Below are positions 1 to 7,797 of a stretch of DNA of 49,233 nt, piece after piece (within the stretch, counting starts at the first letter, position 1; each line of letters starts with the position of its first letter). The notes below the pieces were generated by a model, which saw nothing but the letters and a program-made list of their open reading frames with translations, ran no database searches and was not told the DNA's origin. The position numbers and the translations under genes are program-made. Source of the DNA: a virus; IMG/VR virus record IMGVR_UViG_3300002142_000006, positions 1-49,233 of that record. One strand, written 5' to 3'.

Positions 1-1
1 A

Positions 2-82
2 TTCCCTGGCATAGACATTGATAATATATCAGAAGGTAAAATTTTATCAGAATTAACGTGGGATGAAGACGTAGTATCTTGA
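2..82 (+). CDS. C-terminal end of an unidentified protein
   Basis: An open frame enters from the left edge and stops with TGA at 80-82, leaving 26 residues ending TWDEDVVS. It lies directly upstream of a late promoter and the neck genes. In T4 the gene before 13 is the whisker/fibritin gene wac, but this tail is too short to identify and shows nothing diagnostic. Confidence 0.5.
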   Translation, partial: FPGIDIDNISEGKILSELTWDEDVVS

Positions 83-121
83 AAACTTAATACTATTTCA
101 TAAATAACACATTTAAAAATG

Positions 122-129
122 TATAAATA
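122..129 (+). promoter_or_regulatory. Late promoter (TATAAATA), neck/terminase genes
   Basis: Exact TATAAATA, the T4 late -10 box read by the gp55 sigma factor. By T4 spacing, transcription would start near 135. It heads the run gp13 to gp17, in which no other late box was seen. The box overlaps the left arm of a terminator-like hairpin. Confidence 0.75.
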
Positions 130-166
130 GTGATAGAGGGTTATATCCTTATCACTATTTTTTTTA
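127..166 (+). terminator. Terminator-like hairpin overlapping a late promoter
   Basis: ATAGTGATA (127-135) pairs with TATCACTAT (150-158) and is followed at once by a run of T. It would stop transcripts arriving from the upstream gene. RNA started at the late promoter at about 135 would lack the left arm and escape. Confidence 0.6.
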
Positions 167-180
167 TTTGTGGAGAATTT

Positions 181-312
181 ATGATTGTTCAGAACCTAAA
201 AGTTGGTCTTGCTTCAACTTTTCATATCAGTAATATCCTTGAAAAAAGAATTGTATCACATCGTAAATATGAATGGGTGTTAAGTTCATTCTTAAACAAA
301 TCGGCGGAATAA
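181..312 (+). CDS. Small hypothetical protein (43 aa)
   Basis: Not recognised. ATG 181 is preceded by GGAG at 172-175. An upstream in-frame alternative start lies inside the promoter/terminator hairpin and is rejected. The product is mildly basic and has no clear domain or membrane segment. It is the first gene of the late neck/terminase operon and ends one base before gp13, so it is probably translated with it. Confidence 0.6.
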   Translation: MIVQNLKVGLASTFHISNILEKRIVSHRKYEWVLSSFLNKSAE

Positions 313-313
313 A

Positions 314-1063
314 ATGGCAAACCCAATATCAAGAGATACATTAATAGAATATTGCTTACGAAGACTTGGGGCCCCAGTTATCGAAATTAATGTTGACGAA
401 GAACAAGTATCAGATCGTATAGATGATGCATTACAGTTTTATCAAGAATATCATTCTGATGCTGTACAAAAAGTTTATTTAAAACATTTACTAACACCTA
501 CCGATATAGTAAACCAATATATTCCAGTAACAGATGCAACTATATCTGTGAGTAGAGTATTACCAATTTCTAGTTCACTGTCATCAAGTAGTATGTTCAG
601 TGCAAAATATCAAATGTATTTAAATGACTTATATAATTTAAATTATATGGGATCACTTACAAATTACGTTCAAACAATGCAATACATGTCACTGATAGAT
701 ACTATCATTAGTGGTTCCGGCACTGAGATTGTACAATTCAATCGCCATACAAATAAATTACATCTTAGAATGGATTGGTCTAATGTTATATCAGGGCAAT
801 ATATTATTGTTGAAGGTTATCAAATTATCGATCCTGAAACATACACAGATGTGTACAATGATATGTTTCTCAAACAGTACGCAACTGCATTGATTAAAAA
901 CCAATGGGGTGCAAACTTAATTAAATTTGAAGGTATGGTACTTCCTGGTGGTGTAACATTAAATGGTCGTCAAATGTTTGATGATTCAAATGTTGAGATC
1001 GCACAAATACGAGAAGCCATGCAACTTGCATATGAGATGCCTCCAATGATGATGGTGGGATAA
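314..1063 (+). CDS. gp13: gp13-like neck protein
   Basis: A neck (head completion) protein that closes the filled head and forms the collar where the tail docks. The N-terminus (SRDTLIEYCLRRLGAP, then a V-x-E-x-Q-V-x-D-R-I-D-D-A segment at about residues 26-39) is typical of gp13 in marine T4-like phages. It has 249 residues; T4 gp13 has 309. It sits first in the canonical order 13-14-15-16-17 and ends 6 bases before gp14. Identification rests on family resemblance plus strict synteny. Confidence 0.88.
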   Translation: MANPISRDTLIEYCLRRLGAPVIEINVDEEQVSDRIDDALQFYQEYHSDAVQKVYLKHLLTPTDIVNQYIPVTDATISVSRVLPISSSLSSSSMFSAKYQMYLNDLYNLNYMGSLTNYVQTMQYMSLIDTIISGSGTEIVQFNRHTNKLHLRMDWSNVISGQYIIVEGYQIIDPETYTDVYNDMFLKQYATALIKNQWGANLIKFEGMVLPGGVTLNGRQMFDDSNVEIAQIREAMQLAYEMPPMMMVG

Positions 1064-1069
1064 TAAAAA

Positions 1070-2089
1070 ATGGCAACTAGTGTATATTTTTCCCAAAATG
1101 TAAAATCAGAGCAATTCTTATACGAAGACATTGTTATTGAGTCTTTAAAGATGTACGGGCAAGATGTTATGTACATGCCAAGAGAGATGACCAGGGATAG
1201 ATTATTAAATGAAGTAATTGAAAGTCGTTTCACTGATGCATACAGTATTGAAATGTATATTGAAGACGTACAAGGTTTTGGTGGTGATGGTGCATTGATG
1301 TCTAAGTTTGGTTTAGAGATGCGTGATCAGGCTACATTTATTGTTGCTCGACGTAGTTGGGAAAATTTAATTGGACTTTTTAATAATAATATATCTAATC
1401 GAAGGCCAATGGAAGGAGATTTATTATATCACCCATTAACACAATCGTTCTTCGAAATAAAATTTGTTGAACATGAACAACCATTTTATCAACTGTCTAA
1501 TTTAACTGTATATAAATTACAGTGTGAATTATTTGAATATAGTAATGAAGTTATTAATACTGGTGATCCAGATATTGATAATTTGCAAAGGGTAGATGCT
1601 AATTCCACTATCATATTAGTAGATAGTGGAATTAATAATGGTATAGAATATATTATAGGTGAAACTATAACTCAAGAATTTTCAGAGTTCTCAATAACTG
1701 CTGAATTACTTAATATAGAATATATAAATGTTTTACAAAGAAAGATTTCGGTATCTAACATACAGACTTCTGACGGCCAATATCATGAATTTTTATCTGG
1801 ATCTAGAATAGTCGGAACAGAGTCTGAAGCTAGTTGGAATGCTGTGACAATATATGACATATCAAACCAATATGTTGATAATACATTTATTGATAGTGGA
1901 CAAGCACAGAACAGAGAATTTGAATTGTTGGCAAATGATTATGTAGACTTTAGTGAGAATAACCCATTTGGGGATCCAAGTCAAACATTTGGGCTTGTGT
2001 CGTATTCTTCAAATATACCAACAGCATTAAAACGAATGGATAGTTCAACTCACACAGTAGATTCTATAACTACGATGGATCAACTTTAA
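1070..2089 (+). CDS. gp14: gp14-like neck protein
   Basis: Second neck/head-completion protein, which works with gp13 to complete the DNA-filled head. The N-terminal part is strongly gp14-like: it begins ATSVYFSQNVKSEQFLYEDI and continues with MPREM at about residues 36-40 and FGLEMRDQ at about 80-87. It has 339 residues against 256 in T4, and the extra length is C-terminal (after about residue 190), as in marine relatives. It overlaps no other gene and follows gp13 in the same late operon. Confidence 0.88.
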   Translation: MATSVYFSQNVKSEQFLYEDIVIESLKMYGQDVMYMPREMTRDRLLNEVIESRFTDAYSIEMYIEDVQGFGGDGALMSKFGLEMRDQATFIVARRSWENLIGLFNNNISNRRPMEGDLLYHPLTQSFFEIKFVEHEQPFYQLSNLTVYKLQCELFEYSNEVINTGDPDIDNLQRVDANSTIILVDSGINNGIEYIIGETITQEFSEFSITAELLNIEYINVLQRKISVSNIQTSDGQYHEFLSGSRIVGTESEASWNAVTIYDISNQYVDNTFIDSGQAQNREFELLANDYVDFSENNPFGDPSQTFGLVSYSSNIPTALKRMDSSTHTVDSITTMDQL

Positions 2090-2102
2090 GGATACATAAT
2101 AA

Positions 2103-2306
2103 ATGGCACAATTAATAGTTAATACAGGTACAATTGCAAATGATGGTACAGGGGACACTCTCCGTGGTGCTGCAATTAAAATCAATACTAATTTCACTGA
2201 AATATATACAACGGTTGGTGCTACAGTAAATATCGTAGAGTTAAAATCAATTGTTGCAAATTCCACTGATTTTGTAGACTTCCAGTCTAGAATTGCTGCA
2301 TTATAA
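2103..2306 (+). CDS. Short virion protein with fibre-type N-terminal motif (67 aa)
   Basis: The motif NTGTIANDGTGDTLRGAAIK followed by INTNFTEIYT is the N-terminal module of many phage fibre/structural proteins. Here it stands nearly alone, with about 25 further residues. It lies between gp14 and gp15 in the late neck operon, so a small virion or attachment role is likely. It could be a natural short adaptor or the remnant of a longer fibre. No downstream continuation of the frame is visible. Confidence 0.65.
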   Translation: MAQLIVNTGTIANDGTGDTLRGAAIKINTNFTEIYTTVGATVNIVELKSIVANSTDFVDFQSRIAAL

Positions 2307-2316
2307 GGAATATTTA

Positions 2317-3300
2317 ATGTTTGGTGATCACTTCTATCATGCCACAGTACGAAGATTCGTTGCTGTATTTGGCACATTGTTTAATGATATTTCTATTATT
2401 AGAAAAGATTCTACAGGTGCAGTTAAATCTATTATACGAGTTCCTTTAGCATATGGCCCAAAAGAAAAATTCCTTGCCAGAATGGACGAAGAACCAGATT
2501 TAAGCATCCGAAGTGCTATTAAACTTCCAAGGATGTCTTTTGAAATTCTTAACATTTCATATGATACTCAAAGTAAGTTAAATCGTAATAATAAAATTCA
2601 AATTGGAGATAAATTATATTATACATTTGCACCATATAATATAAGTATTAACCTTTCTATTATAGCAAAGAATCAAGATGATGCATTGCAAATCATTGAA
2701 CAGATTATCCCATATTTTCAACCAGAATATACTGTGACAATTAAAGAAGGTGTATCAGATACATTGAAAACAGATATACCAATCACATTATCTACAATTG
2801 ATATGCAAGAAGATTATGAAGGCGATTTTATGAGTCGTCGTGCAATAATATATACATTATCATTTGATGCAAAGGTTAGGTTCTATGGCCCCGAACGTAA
2901 CTCTAAACAAATTAAAACTGTTATTGTCAACACGTTCGATACAGATAATGTATTAAAAGGATATGAACAACAAACTAATAGTATCAATCCAACACAATCA
3001 AAATCTTCAGAAGAGTATACTATTATACAAGAGATAAATTTTTTAGATGATCCTAAACGTGCTGTGATAAACCTTCAGTCTTATGAATATGGTGGTAATG
3101 GTCAAACATATGTTTTGGTTGAACAAGTTATAGGTACAACTTCAGGAGCAATTGGTGTAGTACAAGAATATACTGTTGGTTCTCAATTAGTTATTGCCGT
3201 TACAAGTGATATTAATTTTATTCCAAATGAATTGGTTGTTGGTTCTATATCTGGAGCACAATGGGTATCAAAAGATTTTACTTTAGCTAAAGGGTATTAA
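2317..3300 (+). CDS. gp15: gp15-like tail sheath stabiliser / tail terminator
   Basis: The protein that caps the tail tube and sheath end and joins the tail to the neck. ATG 2317 (MFGDHFYHATVRRFVAVFGT) is chosen because AAGGA at 2305-2309 is well placed. An in-frame TTG at 2293 lies inside the preceding gene. The N-terminal half (FGTLFNDI, RVPLAYGPKEKFLAR) is characteristic of gp15. It has 327 residues against 272 in T4. The last 70 residues are repetitive and Val/Gly-rich and may be an extra decoration domain. Confidence 0.88.
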   Translation: MFGDHFYHATVRRFVAVFGTLFNDISIIRKDSTGAVKSIIRVPLAYGPKEKFLARMDEEPDLSIRSAIKLPRMSFEILNISYDTQSKLNRNNKIQIGDKLYYTFAPYNISINLSIIAKNQDDALQIIEQIIPYFQPEYTVTIKEGVSDTLKTDIPITLSTIDMQEDYEGDFMSRRAIIYTLSFDAKVRFYGPERNSKQIKTVIVNTFDTDNVLKGYEQQTNSINPTQSKSSEEYTIIQEINFLDDPKRAVINLQSYEYGGNGQTYVLVEQVIGTTSGAIGVVQEYTVGSQLVIAVTSDINFIPNELVVGSISGAQWVSKDFTLAKGY

Positions 3301-3306
3301 TATATT

Positions 3307-3771
3307 ATGAGTACAATAAAGTCAGCAGAATTGCTAGACAAAATGGTTCAACACCTCCCAGTAAAAGATTCTAGGGATAATAAATTATCAACAAAACAAA
3401 ATCTTGTAGAACAAGATGTAGATTCAGATTACGAATACTCAAGGAATACATACAAAACATTAGTAGATAAAGGGCAAATTGCAATTGACAGCATGATGGA
3501 ACTTGCACTTCAAAGTGATCACCCTCGTGCATTTGAAGTTCTTGGTAATATGATGAAAAATGTTTCTGATATGACTGATAAAATTATGGTGTTACATAAA
3601 ACTACTGATGCTATTAAAGGCACTGGTAAAAACAAGGGTCCATCGGCAGATGGACTTTCTGTAACTAACAACAATGTCTTTGTCGGATCTACAACCGATC
3701 TGCAAAAATTTATTATATCTCAACAACAAAAACCAATTACCGTAGATATAAAAGATTCTGAGGACAAATAA
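3307..3771 (+). CDS. gp16: gp16-like small terminase subunit
   Basis: Small terminase, the oligomeric DNA-recognition partner that regulates the gp17 packaging motor. It has 154 residues (T4: 164), is largely helical, and has a central segment DSMMELALQSDHPRAFEVLG at about residues 59-78 followed by a coiled-coil-like helix. This is the usual pattern of marine gp16. Its stop overlaps the gp17 start (TAATG at 3769-3773), so the two subunits are translationally coupled. Confidence 0.88.
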   Translation: MSTIKSAELLDKMVQHLPVKDSRDNKLSTKQNLVEQDVDSDYEYSRNTYKTLVDKGQIAIDSMMELALQSDHPRAFEVLGNMMKNVSDMTDKIMVLHKTTDAIKGTGKNKGPSADGLSVTNNNVFVGSTTDLQKFIISQQQKPITVDIKDSEDK

Positions 3772-5372
3772 TGTCTAAAATGAATTTAGTCAATAATGAC
3801 TATGGGTATCTTGGCAATCCAAACGTTAAACGTGATGGCGTACAGCAAGTATTCACAAACGAAGAGTTTCAAGAATATGTAAAATGTATGTCTGATCTAC
3901 CGTACTTTGCAAGAAAGTATGTTAAAGTTATTAATCTTGATGAAGGTTTAGTACCATTCAATTTATATCCATATCAAGAACAGATGTTTGACCATTTTAT
4001 TAATAATCGGTTTTCAATTGTTCTTGCGTGTAGGCAATCTGGTAAATCAATTTCATCTGTAATATATTTGTTATGGTATGCTATATTTAAACCCGACCAA
4101 ACAATCGTTATCCTTGCAAACAAAGGTGCAACATCTCAAGAAATGTTATCAAGGGTGACACTTGCACTTGAAAATCTCCCTTTCTTTTTACAGCCAGGAA
4201 CTAAATCTTTAAATAGGCGTAATATTGATTTCTCAAATAATTCTAGGATAATTTCATCTGGTACATCTGGATCTTCTATTCGAGGGTTATCTGTTAATTT
4301 GCTTTTCCTTGATGAGTTTGCATTTGTTGATAACGATGCCAAATTTTATACTTCTACATATCCAGTAGTTACATCTGGTAAATCAACCAGAGTTATTATT
4401 ACTTCTACTGCAAATGGTATAGGTAATGTATTTCATAAATTATGGGAAGGTTCAGTACAAAATACAAATGATTATAAACCGTTCAGGGTAGATTGGTGGG
4501 ATGTTCCAGGAAGAGATGCAGAGTGGAAAAGGTTAACCATATCAAATACTTCAGAACTACAATTTCAGCAAGAATTTGGCAATACGTTTCATGGGTCTGG
4601 TAATACATTAATCTCTGCTAATGTTTTATTATCGTTGAAGGCCCATGCACCCATACTTGAACAAAATAATGTTAAAGTATATGATAAACCAAATCAAGAT
4701 TGTCAATATTTAATGTTTGTTGATGTTGCAAAGGGTCGTGGGCAAGATTATTCTACATTTAACATAATTGACATTAGTTCTCGGCCATTTAAACAAGTTT
4801 GTGTGTTTAGAGATAATATGATATCTCCATTGTTATTCCCAGATATTATATACAAATGGGCAAATTATTTCAATAAGGCATATGTTATCATAGAAAATAA
4901 TGATGCTGGAGTAGTAGTATGCAATGGGTTATACTATGACCTTGAATATGAAGAAATGTTTTTAGAGTCTGTAGTTAAATCTGGTGGTATCGGTGTGACC
5001 ATGACTAAAAAAGTTAAACGAATTGGATGTTCCAATATTAAAGATTTAATTGAACAACATAAAATAGAAATTGTTGATGCAGATACTATTATAGAAATGT
5101 CTACTTTTATTGCTAAAGGTGCGTCATATGAAGCAAACGATAATAGTCACGATGACTTAATGATGAACTTTGTTTTATTTGGTTGGTATGCAACAACTCA
5201 AATGTTTATTAATGAAACTGATATTAATGTCCGGAAATTGCTATTTGATGAGAGGTCAAGAGCCATTGAGGATGAGGTATTACCATTCGGTATAGTATCA
5301 AACCCGCAAATAATTGAACCAATTGGAGAATATTATGCCGGGGATAGATGGATAACTGTAGAAAATACTTAA
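3771..5372 (+). CDS. gp17: gp17-like large terminase (packaging ATPase/nuclease)
   Basis: DNA packaging motor: an N-terminal ATPase and C-terminal RNase H-fold nuclease that cuts concatemers into headfuls. Visible motifs are Walker A CRQSGKS (87-93), Walker B LLFLDE (177-182), and nuclease acids D318 (FVDVAKG), E375 (VIIENNDAG) and D461/D462 (SHDDLMM). It has 533 residues; T4 gp17 has 610. Start ATG 3771 overlaps the gp16 stop. Two late promoters follow the stop. Confidence 0.96.
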   Translation: MSKMNLVNNDYGYLGNPNVKRDGVQQVFTNEEFQEYVKCMSDLPYFARKYVKVINLDEGLVPFNLYPYQEQMFDHFINNRFSIVLACRQSGKSISSVIYLLWYAIFKPDQTIVILANKGATSQEMLSRVTLALENLPFFLQPGTKSLNRRNIDFSNNSRIISSGTSGSSIRGLSVNLLFLDEFAFVDNDAKFYTSTYPVVTSGKSTRVIITSTANGIGNVFHKLWEGSVQNTNDYKPFRVDWWDVPGRDAEWKRLTISNTSELQFQQEFGNTFHGSGNTLISANVLLSLKAHAPILEQNNVKVYDKPNQDCQYLMFVDVAKGRGQDYSTFNIIDISSRPFKQVCVFRDNMISPLLFPDIIYKWANYFNKAYVIIENNDAGVVVCNGLYYDLEYEEMFLESVVKSGGIGVTMTKKVKRIGCSNIKDLIEQHKIEIVDADTIIEMSTFIAKGASYEANDNSHDDLMMNFVLFGWYATTQMFINETDINVRKLLFDERSRAIEDEVLPFGIVSNPQIIEPIGEYYAGDRWITVENT

Positions 5373-5378
5373 TAAATG

Positions 5379-5402
5379 TATAAATATAGAAAAGTATAAA
5401 TA
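5379..5402 (+). promoter_or_regulatory. Tandem late promoters before gp18
   Basis: Two exact TATAAATA boxes 16 bases apart (5379-5386 and 5395-5402). By T4 spacing the second would start RNA near 5408, at the first base of a small stem AGTGAT (5408-5413)/ATTACT (5430-5435). Two boxes fit the high demand for sheath and tube protein. Confidence 0.75.
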
Positions 5403-5465
5403 TAAGTAGTGATTTAAACCGTATTATGTATTACTCTTATAAACCCATTGCAAAGGAAACCGATT

Positions 5466-7178
5466 ATGGCTTTTCAAGTATCTCCAGGCGTCGAAGTCAA
5501 AGAAGTTGACTTGACAAACGTCGTTCCGGCAATATCTACCTCTATTGGTGGTATCGCTGGTTCGTTCAATTGGGGCCCCGTTGACCAAATTACAACTCTT
5601 AGTTCTGAAAAAGAATTAGCATCTATATTTGGTAAACCGGACTCTAACACATTCCCATATTTTATGTCTGCTGCTGCATTCTTGAAATATGGAAGCACTC
5701 TAAAAGTAGTTCGTGCGGCCTCAGGGCATACAAATGCTACTGCCGGTGGCGCAGGCCTATTGATTAAAAACCGTGACGACTACGAATCAATTACAACAAG
5801 TGGTTCTGGTACATTTGGTGCAAAATATCCTGGCATTTTAGGTAACTCTATTGACGTTATAATATGTCCAGCTGATGCAACTGCATGGGCAGCATTTAAT
5901 AATTCATACAACGGTGTATCGTATGACTATTCTTCTGGATTTGATTCTATCCCAGGCACTTCAACTTATGCTGATGGTGTTGGTTCAAGTAAAGATGAGA
6001 TGCATATCGTAATAGTTGATAGCAATGGTGCATGGACAGGAACTCCTGGAACTGTACTAGAAAAATTTGTTGGTGTCTCTCAAGGTTCTGATGCTAAAAA
6101 AACTGATGGTACAAGTAATTATTATGTCGATGTAGTGAATGGTAGCTCCCAATATATTTGGTGGTTAGACCATGCAGTATCTTTAACCGACTCTGGTGAT
6201 ACATGTGTTCAAGTTGGTGATTTTGCTACTGGTACAAGTATAATAACATCTATCTTATCTGGTGGTACAGATGATAACGCCCCTACAACCGGAGAAATAT
6301 TTACTGGTTTTGGATTATTTGCTGACCCAGATACAGTAGATGTAAATCTATTAATTTCTGGTCCAATCCCAAGTGGTGCTACTGGTGTATCTTTATCTAA
6401 TGATTTAATTAGCCTTGCAGAAGCTCGCAAAGATGTGGTAGTATTTCTATCACCCCCAATCGATGCAACCGTAGGAACAAGTACTCCAGTTTCAGATGTA
6501 AAAACCCATGTCGACCAATTAACATCAAGTTCATATGCAGTAATGGATTCAACCGCATTGAAAGTTTACGACAAGTATTCTGACGTTTTCCGTTGGATTC
6601 CTGGTTGTGGCCATACTGCTGGTTTATGTGCTAAGACTGATTCTACTAATGATCCTTGGTTCTCTCCTGCTGGTTACAATCGTGGTCAATTACTTGGTAT
6701 TACCAAGTTGGCACATAATCCATCTAAATCAGATCGTGATACATTGTACAAAGCTCGTATTAACCCAATTGTTTCCTTTCCAGGCGATGGTATAGTGTTG
6801 TTTGGTGACAAGACTATGCTTTCTAAACCAAGTGCATTTGATCGTATCAATGTACGCCGTTTGTTTATCATCCTTGAAAAATCAATTTCAACCGCATCTA
6901 GATATCAACTGTTTGAATTTAACGATCAGTTTACTCGTGCAATGTTTAAAAACATGGTCGAACCATTCCTACGTGACATAAAAGGTCGTCGTGGAGTTAC
7001 GGATTTCTTGGTCGTTTGTGATACTACAAACAATACCGGCGAAGTTATTGACAAGAATGAATTCGTTGCAGATATCTACATCAAACCAGCTCGTTCAATT
7101 AACTTTATCTCTCTTAACTTTATTGCCACTCGTACTGGTGTAGAGTTCTCTGAGATTGTTGGTTTAACTGCTGCTTAA
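5466..7178 (+). CDS. gp18: gp18-like tail sheath protein
   Basis: Contractile tail sheath subunit. ATG 5466 (MAFQVSPGVEVKEVDLTNVV) is chosen over an in-frame ATG at 5448, because sheath proteins begin this way and AAGGAAA (5453-5459) lies at the right distance. The N-terminal SPGVEVKEVD and C-terminal tail (IYIKPARSINFISLNFIATR) are the typical conserved ends of sheath proteins. It has 570 residues against 659 in T4; the middle domains are variable. It has its own tandem late promoters and is followed by gp19. Confidence 0.96.
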   Translation: MAFQVSPGVEVKEVDLTNVVPAISTSIGGIAGSFNWGPVDQITTLSSEKELASIFGKPDSNTFPYFMSAAAFLKYGSTLKVVRAASGHTNATAGGAGLLIKNRDDYESITTSGSGTFGAKYPGILGNSIDVIICPADATAWAAFNNSYNGVSYDYSSGFDSIPGTSTYADGVGSSKDEMHIVIVDSNGAWTGTPGTVLEKFVGVSQGSDAKKTDGTSNYYVDVVNGSSQYIWWLDHAVSLTDSGDTCVQVGDFATGTSIITSILSGGTDDNAPTTGEIFTGFGLFADPDTVDVNLLISGPIPSGATGVSLSNDLISLAEARKDVVVFLSPPIDATVGTSTPVSDVKTHVDQLTSSSYAVMDSTALKVYDKYSDVFRWIPGCGHTAGLCAKTDSTNDPWFSPAGYNRGQLLGITKLAHNPSKSDRDTLYKARINPIVSFPGDGIVLFGDKTMLSKPSAFDRINVRRLFIILEKSISTASRYQLFEFNDQFTRAMFKNMVEPFLRDIKGRRGVTDFLVVCDTTNNTGEVIDKNEFVADIYIKPARSINFISLNFIATRTGVEFSEIVGLTAA

Positions 7179-7197
7179 TTAATAAAGGATAACTAAA

Positions 7198-7725
7198 ATG
7201 GCAACTTTAAGCGTAGATGATTTCAAAGCAAAACTTATCGGTGGTGGTGCTCGTCCAAACCTATTCCAAGCAACTTTAAATTTCCCTGGTTATGCAGCTG
7301 GAAATGTTGAACTTGCTGCGTTTATGTGTAAAGGCGCACAATTACCAGGCAGTACAATCTCTCCAATACCTGTTCCGTTTCGTGGTCGTCAACTGCAACT
7401 TGCAGGGGATCGTACATTCGAACCTTGGACAGTTACAATTGTAAATGATACCGGCATGGAAATTCGTAATGCAATGGAAAGATGGATGAACGGTATTAAC
7501 TCTCATACAGAAAATACTGGCCTTTCAAACCCTATTGATTACATTGCAGACATGGTTGTAGAACAATATGACAAAGCTGGAAATGTTACTAAACGCTATG
7601 ATATGCGTGGTGTATGGCCATCAATGATTTCATCGATTGAATTATCTTATGAAAGTAATGATCAAATCGAAGAGTTTACAGTTGAGTTCCAAATTGCATA
7701 TTGGGAATCAAATACTACTAGTTAA
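7198..7725 (+). CDS. gp19: gp19-like tail tube protein
   Basis: Inner tail tube subunit that stacks inside the gp18 sheath. It has 175 residues (T4: 163). The ARPNLFQATLNFPGY start, the LPGSTISPIPVPFRGRQLQLAGDR core and the C-terminal SYESNDQIEEFTVEFQIAYW are tube-protein hallmarks. AAGGA lies at 7185-7189. A hairpin follows the stop. Confidence 0.96.
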   Translation: MATLSVDDFKAKLIGGGARPNLFQATLNFPGYAAGNVELAAFMCKGAQLPGSTISPIPVPFRGRQLQLAGDRTFEPWTVTIVNDTGMEIRNAMERWMNGINSHTENTGLSNPIDYIADMVVEQYDKAGNVTKRYDMRGVWPSMISSIELSYESNDQIEEFTVEFQIAYWESNTTS

Positions 7726-7732
7726 AAACTTG

Positions 7733-7740
7733 TATAAGTA
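7733..7740 (+). promoter_or_regulatory. Variant late promoter (TATAAGTA) before gp20
   Basis: TATAAGTA is one base off the late consensus. T4-like spacing puts +1 at about 7746, exactly the first G of the GGGGAT stem arm that follows. It is weaker than neighbouring late boxes, which fits the low copy number of the portal. Confidence 0.5.
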
Positions 7741-7772
7741 ATAGTGGGGATTGGTAAAACTATCCCCTCTAT
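7741..7772 (+). terminator. Hairpin between gp19 and gp20
   Basis: ATAG-T-GGGGAT (7741-7751) pairs with ATCCCC-T-CTAT (7762-7772) apart from one T-T mismatch, with a 10-base loop. The following sequence is T/A-rich without a clean T run. It may be a weak terminator or processing stem for the abundant gp18-gp19 message, or a 5' hairpin of the gp20 message. Confidence 0.5.
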
Positions 7773-7797
7773 TATATTATAAAGTATAGGGATTAAA

